Source: CAIMUX01 sp964473865 (GTDB taxonomy: Bacteria > Eisenbacteria > RBG-16-71-46 > CAIMUX01). From it: a stretch of 64,000 nucleotides of DNA. The stretch's first letter is position 1, and each line of letters begins with the position of its first letter. Of the stretch, positions 41,119-49,655 are shown piece after piece. Position numbers and translations under genes: made by a program. The stretch spans positions 1 to 64,000 of the forward strand of contig CAYYQN010000015.1 of assembly GCA_964473865.1 (NCBI GenBank). Direction: 5' to 3'. Under the pieces are notes generated by a model. It saw only the letters and a program-made list of their open reading frames with translations. It was not told the DNA's origin and made no database searches.

Positions 41119-43879
41119 GCACTTCCACCGGCAGCATCGCCGCGAATCCGACCGGCCCGGCCAGCGCCAGGTGGAAGAGCGGCATGGACGGGCTCGGGCA
41201 ACCCGGCAGCACCTGCACCTCGAACGTCCCGATGACTCCTTCTCCACCGGCGGGTACCTGGCCGCAGGTCCCCTCCGCCAGGGTCACCACGATGTTCGGA
41301 TCGTCGCACGACAGGGTGCCGGTGAGATCCAGGGCGTCTCCATGTCCGGAGTTGAGCAGTGTCGGCTGGAGCCGGAACGACTCCCCGGGCTCGACCACGC
41401 CGTCACCGTCGCCGAGCGGCGGGGCGTCGTCCGGGAATGCCGCGCCCGCCTGCAGAACCGGGGCCTGCGCCGTCAGGGCGAAGTCGAAGGCCCAGGATCC
41501 TTCCGGGCTGGTCGCCTCCAGATGGAACGGAATCGAGTGCAGATCCGGCACCGATCCCGAGACGGTCAAGCCGAACGGAACATCGGTGGTGCCCGAAACG
41601 CCCGGAGCAAGGCCCGGGAGAGCCACCTGCGTCGGATCGAGGAAGGCGAACGGGTCCGAGGAGGAAAGCAGCGCCGTGCCGGTCGTGGTTGCGGCCACTC
41701 CGACATTCTTCAGCATGACCTGCAGATCGACGGTCTCGCCGGCGTCACAGCCGCTGTCCCCGTCGCCGAACTGCTGATCATCCACGGTCTTCGATTCCAG
41801 GATGAGGTACGGTCCGCTCGGCGTGATCACCTGGATGTCCGCCTGATAGGGCTCCCGGTTCTGGGCCGTGACGCACAGGTGCGCCGTTCCCGGCAGGATC
41901 TCCGTCCAGATCGGCAGCGTGAGGCCGCCGTTGGCGTCGGTGGTGCCCGCGCCCACCAGCACGCCATCCTTGGTCAGGCCGCAGTAGCTGTTCGGCGCGG
42001 CCGTGATCTCGATCGAGGTCCAGCCGATCATGATCGTCGCCGGATGGGTGACCGGGTTCTCCGCCGGCACGCCGAGATAGCAGCTCAAGCTCGGATCGCC
42101 CATCAGGTTGTAGATCGTCCAGTAGTAGGACGTGAGGCCCGAGCCGGACTCGGTCACCGCGAGGTTACCGCAGAAGATGAGGGCGTCGTTGGTCACGTAC
42201 CATTGCGGCACTTCCTCGTTGTGGTCGTGGAACAGTCCGTCGTATCCGCCCATATGGGCCGGATCGAACACCGGGTGCTCTACGATCGAGGCCCGGTAGC
42301 CGACCCCGAAGTAGTAGTCCTCGTCCCAATAGGTCGAGTTGCTGCCGCCGATATAGCCGATGGCACCCTTGTTCGCGGCGCGCAGCCAGGTCTCGGCGAA
42401 GCACTCAGTACCGTAATCGTAGTCGCTTGTCAGGCAGCAGTTGCCGACCGCCAGGCAGTACTCGCCGTTGTTGGCGAGGCTGTTGACGTTCGACTGCGTG
42501 AAGCTCGGATCGCTCCAGGAGGTCTCCGAGCCGTGGGCCGTGTAGTTCACGAAGCCGACGCCCTGGCTGACCTCCTGGATGATCTGCGACGCCTGGCCCC
42601 CGGAGTTGGGATAGAGGTGGGTGTAGCTGTAGATACCATGCGCCGTGTTGAAGTAGTTCTGGGTCCCGTAGTTGATCTGGCCGTTGGCCCAGGTCTGGCC
42701 ATGACCGGAGTCCATCCCCGCGATCATGACCACCTTGCCGAGGTAACTCGGGTCCGGCATGGTGAACTGATCGTACATCAAGGTCTTGTCGATGATGGCC
42801 TGGAGGTTGCTGGAGTTGCTGCAGCTGAACCTCCCGTAGTACATCTCCGGCAGCATGTCGGCGCCGATGGAGCAATAGGGACGATCCGTAGCATCTCCGT
42901 CCTCGAGCCAGGTAGGCATCACGTTGGTGTCGCCCACGAAGAGCACAAAACTCGGCGCGGGCTGCGTCGGCGTGCCGTTGTTGTAGAGGTTGTGGAGCCA
43001 CGTCCGGATGGACGAGGTGGTGGTGCCGACTTCCGGGGTTCCGGTCACTCCGACGATGACGTTGAATCCGCGCAGTTTCTTCCAGTCGATGAACGTCTGG
43101 AGCTGCGCTTCGTACGCCGGGGGGGTGACAATGGCCATGGTGACGATTTCGCGCACGAGGTCCGGGTGCAGAGCGTGCTGTCCCCGGTAGCCATCGATCC
43201 GCTCGTAGACTCCCTTGAAGAACGGGCTGTAGGTGTTCATCGCGATCTGCTCGCCCGCGGCCCGGTCTCCCCCTTCGAAGCGGATGCGCACTTCCATCCG
43301 GTCGTGCACCACGAGCCTGCCTTCCGCCGGCACGTACTCCACGGGCGAGATCTCCAGCCGGCCGAGACGCACGGCGCGCAGGGTGCCGAGGTCGATCATC
43401 GCGGCCCGTTCCCGGGCGATGTGCGGGACCTGGTAGGCGGCCCGGTCGTAGATGAACGGTGTGGTCGCGGGGTCGGCGCTCTTCGACATCGACGGCTGCG
43501 CCGGAAAGATCGGGTCCGTGATGCCGTAGTCGGCGAGGTTCACCGTGCGGCTGCTCAGCGGCACGATCTCGACGCGAGTCGTCGCCCCGACGGGAATCGC
43601 CACCAGCCGGTTCATCATCGGCAGCTCGGGTTCGCCCTCGCCCATGGAGTGATGGAAGCCGGGCAGGATGAGCCGGGTGAACTCGCCGTCGACCGTGGCC
43701 ACATCGACGGCCTCGATGCCGCCCACCTGCACCTCATAGACGAGTGCGTCGTCTCGCTGCTCGACCAGCGTCAGTGACGATCGCTCGGATCCTAGCGAGA
43801 TCGTGCGGGTCGAAGCCGACGTGATCGAAGCCAGGACCAGTAGACCCAGGACGGGAAGCAGCACGCGATACAACTTCAT
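40244..43879 (-). CDS. Gingipain-family (C25) cysteine peptidase with FlgD-like C-terminal domain
   Basis: A 1211-residue secreted peptidase. The ATG at 43879 follows GAGAGGATG and starts a signal peptide (about 1-22). Residues 25-250 match a C25 propeptide region. The catalytic domain (about 265-600) carries the His in 'VNYTAHGSETSW' (about 446) and the Cys in 'AVGNCCLTSDYD' (about 482). Two beta-sandwich regions follow. Residues 920-1120 form a domain almost identical to one in the peptidase at 45088-47943, and the last 85 residues are the FlgD-like sorting domain ('CRPNPLHHGAMVTY', ending 'RQVTVLR'). C25 enzymes cleave after Arg or Lys, but specificity is not fixed by sequence alone. It is probably secreted across the outer membrane. 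Confidence 0.88.
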   Translation of the reverse strand: MKLYRVLLPVLGLLVLASITSASTRTISLGSERSSLTLVEQRDDALVYEVQVGGIEAVDVATVDGEFTRLILPGFHHSMGEGEPELPMMNRLVAIPVGATTRVEIVPLSSRTVNLADYGITDPIFPAQPSMSKSADPATTPFIYDRAAYQVPHIARERAAMIDLGTLRAVRLGRLEISPVEYVPAEGRLVVHDRMEVRIRFEGGDRAAGEQIAMNTYSPFFKGVYERIDGYRGQHALHPDLVREIVTMAIVTPPAYEAQLQTFIDWKKLRGFNVIVGVTGTPEVGTTTSSIRTWLHNLYNNGTPTQPAPSFVLFVGDTNVMPTWLEDGDATDRPYCSIGADMLPEMYYGRFSCSNSSNLQAIIDKTLMYDQFTMPDPSYLGKVVMIAGMDSGHGQTWANGQINYGTQNYFNTAHGIYSYTHLYPNSGGQASQIIQEVSQGVGFVNYTAHGSETSWSDPSFTQSNVNSLANNGEYCLAVGNCCLTSDYDYGTECFAETWLRAANKGAIGYIGGSNSTYWDEDYYFGVGYRASIVEHPVFDPAHMGGYDGLFHDHNEEVPQWYVTNDALIFCGNLAVTESGSGLTSYYWTIYNLMGDPSLSCYLGVPAENPVTHPATIMIGWTSIEITAAPNSYCGLTKDGVLVGAGTTDANGGLTLPIWTEILPGTAHLCVTAQNREPYQADIQVITPSGPYLILESKTVDDQQFGDGDSGCDAGETVDLQVMLKNVGVAATTTGTALLSSSDPFAFLDPTQVALPGLAPGVSGTTDVPFGLTVSGSVPDLHSIPFHLEATSPEGSWAFDFALTAQAPVLQAGAAFPDDAPPLGDGDGVVEPGESFRLQPTLLNSGHGDALDLTGTLSCDDPNIVVTLAEGTCGQVPAGGEGVIGTFEVQVLPGCPSPSMPLFHLALAGPVGFAAMLPVEVPVGPWFDDAEAHRGWTLGAPDDNATGGLWVRAEPVGTAYQGQQSQPEYDHTADPASLCFVTGNAAVGGLPGDADVDGGKTTLLSPIFNAAGATGATISYWRWFTNNLGTNPGTNDYWSVDVTTDGTTWVHLEHTTTNANQWTYHAFDLSAFVPLTGTLQFRFVAEDQEPVGLVEAALDDITISIVRQTSSEVSSEPVPVPVTGIVSCRPNPLHHGAMVTYRLGSREPVRIELYDTAGRRVRELWNGTREPGEHALAFRTTDQAGRALPSGVYFVRMATAGKTEVRQVTVLR

Positions 43880-44305
43880 TGCGGCATCCTCTCCGAAAGG
43901 AATGATTGTGGGGGGTGACGATCCGGTCTGGCCAAAGCCGGTATGTTCATGCCACAGAGGATCATAACACATCAGCGCGAACCGTGCGCGCGGGAATGGG
44001 CCGGGAGTGCGCCACGATTGAGATGAGACTGGTTCTGGTCGGGGGCGAAGCCCGGCGCCTGGTGCGCCCTATGTCCATGTCCTGTCTCCACTCGGCGCGC
44101 AGCCCCCTCCGGCAAGGCGGGAGCGACCACCGCGCGGCCGCGCGTCCGTCACCGGGGCGCCACGCCCGGAGAGCACATGCCCGAACGCCCGTGGCGGCCT
44201 GGCCGGCCGTCCGTCTGTCGCCAACGCGAGCCGGTGGACCGGACTGTTCCGGAGTACTAGCCTTGGCGGTGTGCGGACCGACGCGGGGAGTGAAGGAAGT
44301 CCAGC
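43880..44305. other. Divergent intergenic region between C25 peptidase and barrel-like protein
   Basis: 426 bases with no convincing gene. It contains the extended -10 box for the peptidase gene at 43961-43969 and the Shine-Dalgarno GAAGGAAG before 44306. The middle (44000-44250) is G+C-rich and unremarkable. A TACTAG near 44255 might be a -10 box for the plus-strand gene but has no -35. Confidence 0.5.
43961..43969 (-). promoter_or_regulatory. Extended -10 promoter for the C25 peptidase
   Basis: The minus strand reads TGTTATGAT, an extended -10 (TG-n-TATGAT). Transcription would begin near 43954, about 75 bases before the ATG. The C13-like peptidase gene has the related TGTTACAAT upstream. 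Confidence 0.45.
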
Positions 44306-45013
44306 ATGAACCACTCGGAATGGCTCTCGGTCTTGTGTATCGGCCTCACTCTGTCTCTCTGTTCGGTGGTCTATGGCGGCGAAGGCGACCCGAGTCTTCT
44401 CCGCCCGGGCATCCACCTGGATCTCGGCTGCGGCTACAACCATGTTCTCGGAGATCTCACCACCGTCTGGAAGGACGGCGGCAGCCTCATGATCGGCCTG
44501 GGCTACAAGCCATGGCCTTCCCTTGGGATCGAGGCTGCCGGCGATCTCGGATACGGCGGCATGACGACGAAGATGAAGAACTCCGTGCACGTCTACGACC
44601 CGACAACCGAGACCTATGGCGACCGTCGGAGCTCCGGCGGCGTCTACTACGGATGGAGCTTCGGACCTCGTTACTTCCATCGCATCTCCCGATCGCGTTT
44701 TATCGCCAGCGCCGGGGCGGGCAGTCACTACTACGGACAACAGGAGTCGGGAATCGACCAGGTCAAGGGGTACTCCAACCGCTGGACGTACGGCTGGGGC
44801 TACTATGGCGCGGCGGCAGTGCACAGAGTTGTCGACACGGGGAGAATCCCGGTCCGGATCGGGATCCAGATTCGATACACATCGGTCCATGCGAAGGTGA
44901 ACGACTTCTACTATGACCGGTACTACGGCGCGGAGAGCTATGACGCCATTCCGGCCACGCATGTCCAGGATCGACGTGTGACTGTGGCCGTCTCCGCCGC
45001 CTTCGGTTCCTGA
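44306..45013 (+). CDS. Exported outer-membrane-barrel-like protein
   Basis: A 235-residue protein. A signal peptide (about 1-25, 'LSLCSVVYGGEG') is followed by a chain of alternating, Tyr/Gly-rich amphipathic strands ('HLDLGCGYNHVLGD', 'GLGYKPWPSLGIEAAGDLGYG', 'VYYGWSFGPRYFH', 'GYSNRWTYGWGYYGAAAV', 'VTVAVSAAFGS'), ending in an aromatic-rich strand region. This is the pattern of an eight-strand OmpA/OmpW-like porin or adhesin barrel. It lies between two large peptidases. Function unknown. Confidence 0.7.
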   Translation: MNHSEWLSVLCIGLTLSLCSVVYGGEGDPSLLRPGIHLDLGCGYNHVLGDLTTVWKDGGSLMIGLGYKPWPSLGIEAAGDLGYGGMTTKMKNSVHVYDPTTETYGDRRSSGGVYYGWSFGPRYFHRISRSRFIASAGAGSHYYGQQESGIDQVKGYSNRWTYGWGYYGAAAVHRVVDTGRIPVRIGIQIRYTSVHAKVNDFYYDRYYGAESYDAIPATHVQDRRVTVAVSAAFGS

Positions 45014-45023
45014 GATGGATCAA

Positions 45024-45056
45024 GGGGCGGCGGAACCGTTCCGGAACCGCCGCCCC
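45024..45056. terminator. Strong bidirectional terminator
   Basis: A perfect 10-bp stem GGGGCGGCGG/CCGCCGCCCC (45024-45033 with 45047-45056) with an AACCGTTCCGGAA loop lies 11 bases after the barrel-protein stop and before the converging peptidase stop. Confidence 0.6.
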
Positions 45057-45087
45057 TGTTGCGCCGCGAAGAGATACTGGTCGCCGA

Positions 45088-45961
45088 TCAGCGCAGCACG
45101 GTGACCTGCCGCACTTCCTGCCGGCTGGGCGTGTCCATCCGGAGGAAGTAGATTCCGCTGACGAGCGGGCGCCCGGCAGAATCGCTCGCCGGGAAGGAGA
45201 GCGTGTGCTCGCCGGGTTCGCCCTGGCCGCTCCACACTGTACGGACGCGACGGCCGGCAGTGTCAAACAGCTCGATCCGGACTGCCTCTCGCGAGCCCAG
45301 GCGATACGTGAGCAGCGCGCCCTGCCGCAACGGGTTGGGGCGACAGCTCACAATGCCGGCCGGGAAGCCGCCGTTCGATCCGGTGGCGGGCACCGCCGAC
45401 ATCGACTGCTTCTCGATGGTGACGGCGATGTCGTCGACCGCCGCCTCGACGAGACCGACCGGCTCCGGATCCTGCACCACGAATCGGAACTGCAGCATCC
45501 CCGTCAGCGGAACGATGCCTTCCAGATCGAAGAAGTGATAGGTCCACTGGTTGGCGTTGGTCAGCGTGTGCTCGAGGTAGACCCAGTTCGTTCCGTCGGC
45601 CGTGACCTCCACCGACCAGTAGTCGTTCGTACCGGGGTTGTTGCCGAGGTTGTTGGTGTACCAACGCCAGTATGAGAAGGTGGCGGTCGTCGCGCCGGCG
45701 GCGTCAAACACCGGCGAGAGAAGCGTGGTCTTGCCCGCATCCACGTCCGCCGCTCCGACCCCGCCCCCCACCACGCCGTTGCCGGTCACGAAGCAGAGGC
45801 TGGCCGGGTCCTCGGTGTGATCGTACTCCGGCTGGGCTTGCTGTCCGTTATAGACGGTTCCAACCGGCTCTTCCCGCACCCATTGGCCCGAAGTCGCATC
45901 ATCACCGGGCACTCCCAGGCTCCAACCCATGTCGGACTCCGCGTTGTCGGTCCAGGGACCG
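45088..45961. repeat. Direct repeat copy B: C-terminal module of the C13-like peptidase
   Basis: The partner of 40244-41118, in direct orientation and about the same length. Homologous recombination between the copies would join the head of one peptidase to the tail of the other and remove the barrel-protein gene. Confidence 0.75.
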
Positions 45962-47943
45962 ATGCAGAACAGGAGATTGTAGGGGACCTCATAGGCGTCG
46001 GGCCCGGTCATCTCCAGGACCAGGAATCCGGCGTAGCCGTCCGGGCACAGAGGCGAGACCTGCACCATACCTCCGTCGGTGGTGACGCTCTGACCCGGAA
46101 GGATCGCCCCCACGTGGTGGGTGGATCCGTCGGTCACGAAGTAGCCCTCTCCCTGCAGCGTCACGGTCAGGTCCGGCGTCGCCACGCCGCCGGAGTTGTC
46201 GATGCGCACCGTGAGCCACACCGTCTCTCCGGGATCGGCCACGCCGTCCCCGTCACCGCTGCTGTCATCGACGCCGGTGATCGACGCGGTGTAGGTGGGC
46301 GCCTGGGCGCTCAGGTCGAGCGGCAGCACGGACGGCACCTCGTTGACGTTCAGCACCATCTCCAGCGGATCGCCCTGGGATATCGCGTCGGATATGTCGA
46401 AGACAAACGGCTGGCCGTTCGCCACCGTCCCTTCGGAGGGAATGGGGCCGTAGGCGACTTCGCCGGTGATCATGGTGACGTGCGGGGAGCCGGAGACCAG
46501 GGTGCCGATCACGTTCGGCCCTTCGGAGAGACCCAGATTGTGCAGCGCGACGAACAGCTCGATCCTCTCGCCGAAGTCGATCATGCCGTTGCCGTTGCCC
46601 TGAGAGGCTCCTTCGTTGTCGTCGTCGATCGTGATCTGGTCCAGGGTCAGGTAGACCCCTTCCATGTTGCCGAACAGGTTGAGGATGTCTCCGAGGTCAG
46701 CCGGGGTGCTGCTGTACTGGGGCGTTTCGTCCTCGTTGTCGTGGGACTGGGCGTAGATGAACGCCTCGTGCATGGAGACCATGGTGTCGTTGTTCGTATC
46801 GGCGTCGACCGGGGTCCCGTTCGGCATCTCCCAGCCCACGGCGGACGTCCAGTAGTAGACGAATGTGTCGTAGACGTAGTCCGGGCCCATGGCCCAGGAG
46901 TACTCATTCCAGTTCGCCGCGGTGGCGATCACCCGCCCGTCGCCCTGCAGGTCGTCGACCATTCCGCCGCTGAAGCACTGCTCGAAGGTGCAGATGATCG
47001 TTTCGCAGGGCAGGGCCGCGACGTAGCCGGCCATCTGATCGTCCCGCAGTTCCTGCCAGCTCCAGAGGTTGAGGTAGCAGTCGTGACCCGATTCCTGGCC
47101 GCCGTGATCGGTCGTGAAGATGAAGAGCTGGTCCGTCGCGGTCAGGCTGGCGGCGAGCTCGTCAAAAACCTGATCGACATACTGGAGGGTGGCGGGATAC
47201 TCGGTGTCCGCGTCGCCGTCCCCGTCCAGGTCGGTCGGGGAGTTGGTGCCGTCCGAGCGATCGGCGGCGGTACTGGTGCCATCCGAGATGCAGACGCGGA
47301 TGTGGTCGTCGGCATATCCGTAATAGTCCACCAGCGTCCGGTAGATGAAGGCGCAATCGTTCCAGTACCGGATGTGGTTGTTCGAGGCGTCCGCTCCGCC
47401 GCTGATGATGAAGGCGTAGGCCTGTCCCCGCGACTGCTTCGGCTTCGGCAGCCCGCGGAGTCGCTCGCTGTACCGGGCCAGCGCCGCTTCCGAGACACCG
47501 GGGTCCGGGTTGTCCCGGCCGTGCGTGATCTCGGTCAGTTCCGAACGCGTGCGCGGCGGCACCATGGCGTCATACCGCTGCACTTCGGCGGTCGAGGCGT
47601 CCACGAAGAAGTAGGAGCACGCGTGCTCCCAGTTCGCCCGGGGATGGCGGTCGACGAAGATGAACCAACCGGGCGCGGGGGTCCGGAAGACCTCGCGCTT
47701 CCAGCTGGAGACCGTCTGGCCGGCGGGAAGCGCCTGGGGGGAGACATACAAACGGATCCCGTCGAGCGTGCCTCCGAGCTGCGTTTCGGTCACGAGGGAC
47801 ACGGCCTCGTCGCGACCGATGGTTGCGGCCGCGACCGGAGAGATCACGGCCAGGGCGCCCCCTCCGCCTAAGATGAGCAAAAGAATCGCCAGCCGAAGGG
47901 CCGGCGCATGCGGATTCCGGCGAACCGAGGAGTTCCTGCGCAT
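45088..47943 (-). CDS. Clan CD (legumain/caspase-like) secreted peptidase with FlgD-like C-terminal domain
   Basis: A 951-residue protein. The ATG at 47943 follows GGGAGAG and begins a signal peptide (about 1-40). The peptidase domain (about 140-430) has the clan CD dyad: His in 'FTTDHGGQES' (about 279) and Cys in 'TFEQCFSGGM' (about 321), closest to C13/legumain or caspase-like. Calcium-loop-like 'DLDGDGDADTEY' lies between. After two sandwich domains it carries the same C-terminal module as the C25 peptidase (about 675-870) and the FlgD-like sorting domain. The substrate is unknown; it may process or anchor other exported proteins. It diverges structurally from the C25 enzyme in its catalytic part but not at the C terminus. 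Confidence 0.85.
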   Translation of the reverse strand: MRRNSSVRRNPHAPALRLAILLLILGGGGALAVISPVAAATIGRDEAVSLVTETQLGGTLDGIRLYVSPQALPAGQTVSSWKREVFRTPAPGWFIFVDRHPRANWEHACSYFFVDASTAEVQRYDAMVPPRTRSELTEITHGRDNPDPGVSEAALARYSERLRGLPKPKQSRGQAYAFIISGGADASNNHIRYWNDCAFIYRTLVDYYGYADDHIRVCISDGTSTAADRSDGTNSPTDLDGDGDADTEYPATLQYVDQVFDELAASLTATDQLFIFTTDHGGQESGHDCYLNLWSWQELRDDQMAGYVAALPCETIICTFEQCFSGGMVDDLQGDGRVIATAANWNEYSWAMGPDYVYDTFVYYWTSAVGWEMPNGTPVDADTNNDTMVSMHEAFIYAQSHDNEDETPQYSSTPADLGDILNLFGNMEGVYLTLDQITIDDDNEGASQGNGNGMIDFGERIELFVALHNLGLSEGPNVIGTLVSGSPHVTMITGEVAYGPIPSEGTVANGQPFVFDISDAISQGDPLEMVLNVNEVPSVLPLDLSAQAPTYTASITGVDDSSGDGDGVADPGETVWLTVRIDNSGGVATPDLTVTLQGEGYFVTDGSTHHVGAILPGQSVTTDGGMVQVSPLCPDGYAGFLVLEMTGPDAYEVPYNLLFCIGPWTDNAESDMGWSLGVPGDDATSGQWVREEPVGTVYNGQQAQPEYDHTEDPASLCFVTGNGVVGGGVGAADVDAGKTTLLSPVFDAAGATTATFSYWRWYTNNLGNNPGTNDYWSVEVTADGTNWVYLEHTLTNANQWTYHFFDLEGIVPLTGMLQFRFVVQDPEPVGLVEAAVDDIAVTIEKQSMSAVPATGSNGGFPAGIVSCRPNPLRQGALLTYRLGSREAVRIELFDTAGRRVRTVWSGQGEPGEHTLSFPASDSAGRPLVSGIYFLRMDTPSRQEVRQVTVLR

Positions 47944-48395
47944 CGAGTCTCTCCCTTCCTGTGCCGCCCCCAGCCGTCCCGCGCTCCCAGCCGCGGTGAG
48001 TCGGGGCTCTGATATGATCCAAGATGACCAGTATGATTGTAACACTTCAAGATAGAGGGGTGAGACTGCTCAATCAGGGAGACCGGATGAGGTGGACGGC
48101 CTCCGGCTTCCGCCATGAAGGATGAACGGCTGGCGGGCGCGATGCGACAGCGGGTCAAGGGCCTTCGCGGGGGCTACAGAGCGCGTTCCGCGAGTACCGC
48201 CGACGCCCCGGGGCCGCGACGCCGGTGGAGCGGAATTCGCGGCCGCTGCTCCATAAAGTCAGATTCGACATATCGTTAGCGGTCTTCATCAGAGAGCCGA
48301 CGGGTGCCGGCCGCCGATCTTGAACCCCTCTGCCCGGCCGGCGCGGTTGGCGGCCATCCCGCATCCCGCCGGGACCCCCGCCTCTGGCCGGTTCG
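47944..48395. other. Intergenic region between the C13-like peptidase and the ABC permease
   Basis: 452 bases. The part nearest the peptidase holds its promoter and leader; the rest has no convincing gene. The A+T-rich patch near 48255-48285 has no evident promoter boxes. Reading frames here have only composition-like content. Confidence 0.5.
48036..48044 (-). promoter_or_regulatory. Extended -10 promoter for the C13-like peptidase
   Basis: The minus strand reads TGTTACAAT, an extended -10 box. Transcription would begin near 48029, giving a leader of about 85 bases. It resembles the TGTTATGAT of the C25 peptidase gene, suggesting a common control. Confidence 0.45.
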
Positions 48396-49568
48396 TTAGC
48401 CGTCGCGGAGCGCATCGGCCACGGTCCGCCGGGCCGCGCTTCGCGCCGGGAAGTAGCCGCCAATGATCCCCAGGGCCACCGAGGCCAGGAGGCCGGCGGC
48501 CAGGATCCCGGGAGTGATCCGGAACTTGAAGGCGACCTCGCTGAAACTGGCCCAGTTCGTCGTCCCGGTGGAAATGCCATGAACGGGAAGGGCCAGCAGG
48601 CAGCCGAGAACGCCGCCGACCAGGCACAGCAGGACCGACTCGAACAGGAAGCTGAGCAGGATGCTGCGGGGCCGAAAGCCGAGCGCGAGCATGGTGCCGA
48701 TTTCCTTCGCGCGCGCGCCCACGGCCGCATACATCGTATTCAGCGCGCCGAAGACCGCCCCGACTGCCATGATGGCGACGAGGAAGAACCCAAGGGCGCG
48801 GATGATATTGGCCAGCTGTTCCGACTGCGCCTTGTAGTAGTCGTCCTCGTGTCGGGCGTCGATCCGCAGGCGCGGGTCGGCTTCGATCCGTTTCACCAGG
48901 GATTCCAGTCCCGTGGCGGGATCGACCAGCCGCAAGGTCAGGGAGCTGTAGCCGTTCCGGTTGAAAGCCGGCGCGAGGATTTCCCCGTCTCCCCAGATCT
49001 CCGACTCGAACCCGCTGCCGCCGGCTTCGAAGATCCCGACGACCGTCCACTCGCGGGCGCCAAAGCGCACCTTCTCTCCCAGGTCGCATCCGGCGAACCG
49101 CTGCGAGAGGGGGCGGCCCACGATCACTTCGGGGATGCCGGGCTGGTACATCCGTCCGGCCACGATCCGCACGCTGGGACGCAGGCGGAGGGCCCGCGCA
49201 TCCGTGCCCCGCACCGTGACGTTCGAGGACCCGACCGGGTCGTTCCGTCGCGGGAGGTTCGTGACCACGACCACCTCGGCGGTGGCCAGGGCTTGCCCGT
49301 CCCGGAGGCGCGCCGTCTCGGGCATGGTCTCGATGATGCGGGCGGTTTCCCGGCTGAAGCCGGAGAGCACTTCGCTGTTCGAGCCGGCGCGGGTTACGAT
49401 GACATTGTCGGGGCGGCCGGTGACGACCAACGCCTGCCGGAAGCCGTCCGCCAGGGCGAGCGTGAGCACCAGGATCGCCACCACCAGCGCGATCCCCCCG
49501 GCCGTCATCAGGGTGGCCGTGCGCCGCACGAAGAGATTGCGGAGGTTGTACTGGAGGGGTACCGCCAC
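48396..49568 (-). CDS. MacB/FtsX-type ABC transporter permease (second)
   Basis: A 390-residue permease of the type VII (MacB/LolCE) kind. One helix at about 20-42, a periplasmic domain at about 45-275, then three helices in the C-terminal third ('FFLVAIMAVGAVFGALN', 'SVLLCLVGGVLGCLLALP', 'AAGLLASVALGIIGGYF'). 'RAKEIGTMLALGFRP' is the coupling-helix segment that contacts the ATPase. It is the last gene of the exporter operon, 87 bases after the first permease. Two different permeases suggest a LolCE-like or MacB-like heterodimer. Confidence 0.88.
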   Translation of the reverse strand: MAVPLQYNLRNLFVRRTATLMTAGGIALVVAILVLTLALADGFRQALVVTGRPDNVIVTRAGSNSEVLSGFSRETARIIETMPETARLRDGQALATAEVVVVTNLPRRNDPVGSSNVTVRGTDARALRLRPSVRIVAGRMYQPGIPEVIVGRPLSQRFAGCDLGEKVRFGAREWTVVGIFEAGGSGFESEIWGDGEILAPAFNRNGYSSLTLRLVDPATGLESLVKRIEADPRLRIDARHEDDYYKAQSEQLANIIRALGFFLVAIMAVGAVFGALNTMYAAVGARAKEIGTMLALGFRPRSILLSFLFESVLLCLVGGVLGCLLALPVHGISTGTTNWASFSEVAFKFRITPGILAAGLLASVALGIIGGYFPARSAARRTVADALRDG

Positions 49569-49655
49569 GCTACGCTCCCGCCTTCCTCTCCGCTCGGCCT
49601 CGAACTGTGCTCATGCCTCGGCTCTCCTCAGGCTTCGGACGGCCTTCCGGCCGGG

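Noticed and set aside
48155..48395. Minus-strand reading frame upstream of the permease stop
   Set aside because: Overlaps the permease gene in another frame and has no Shine-Dalgarno; the composition is that of a shadow frame.
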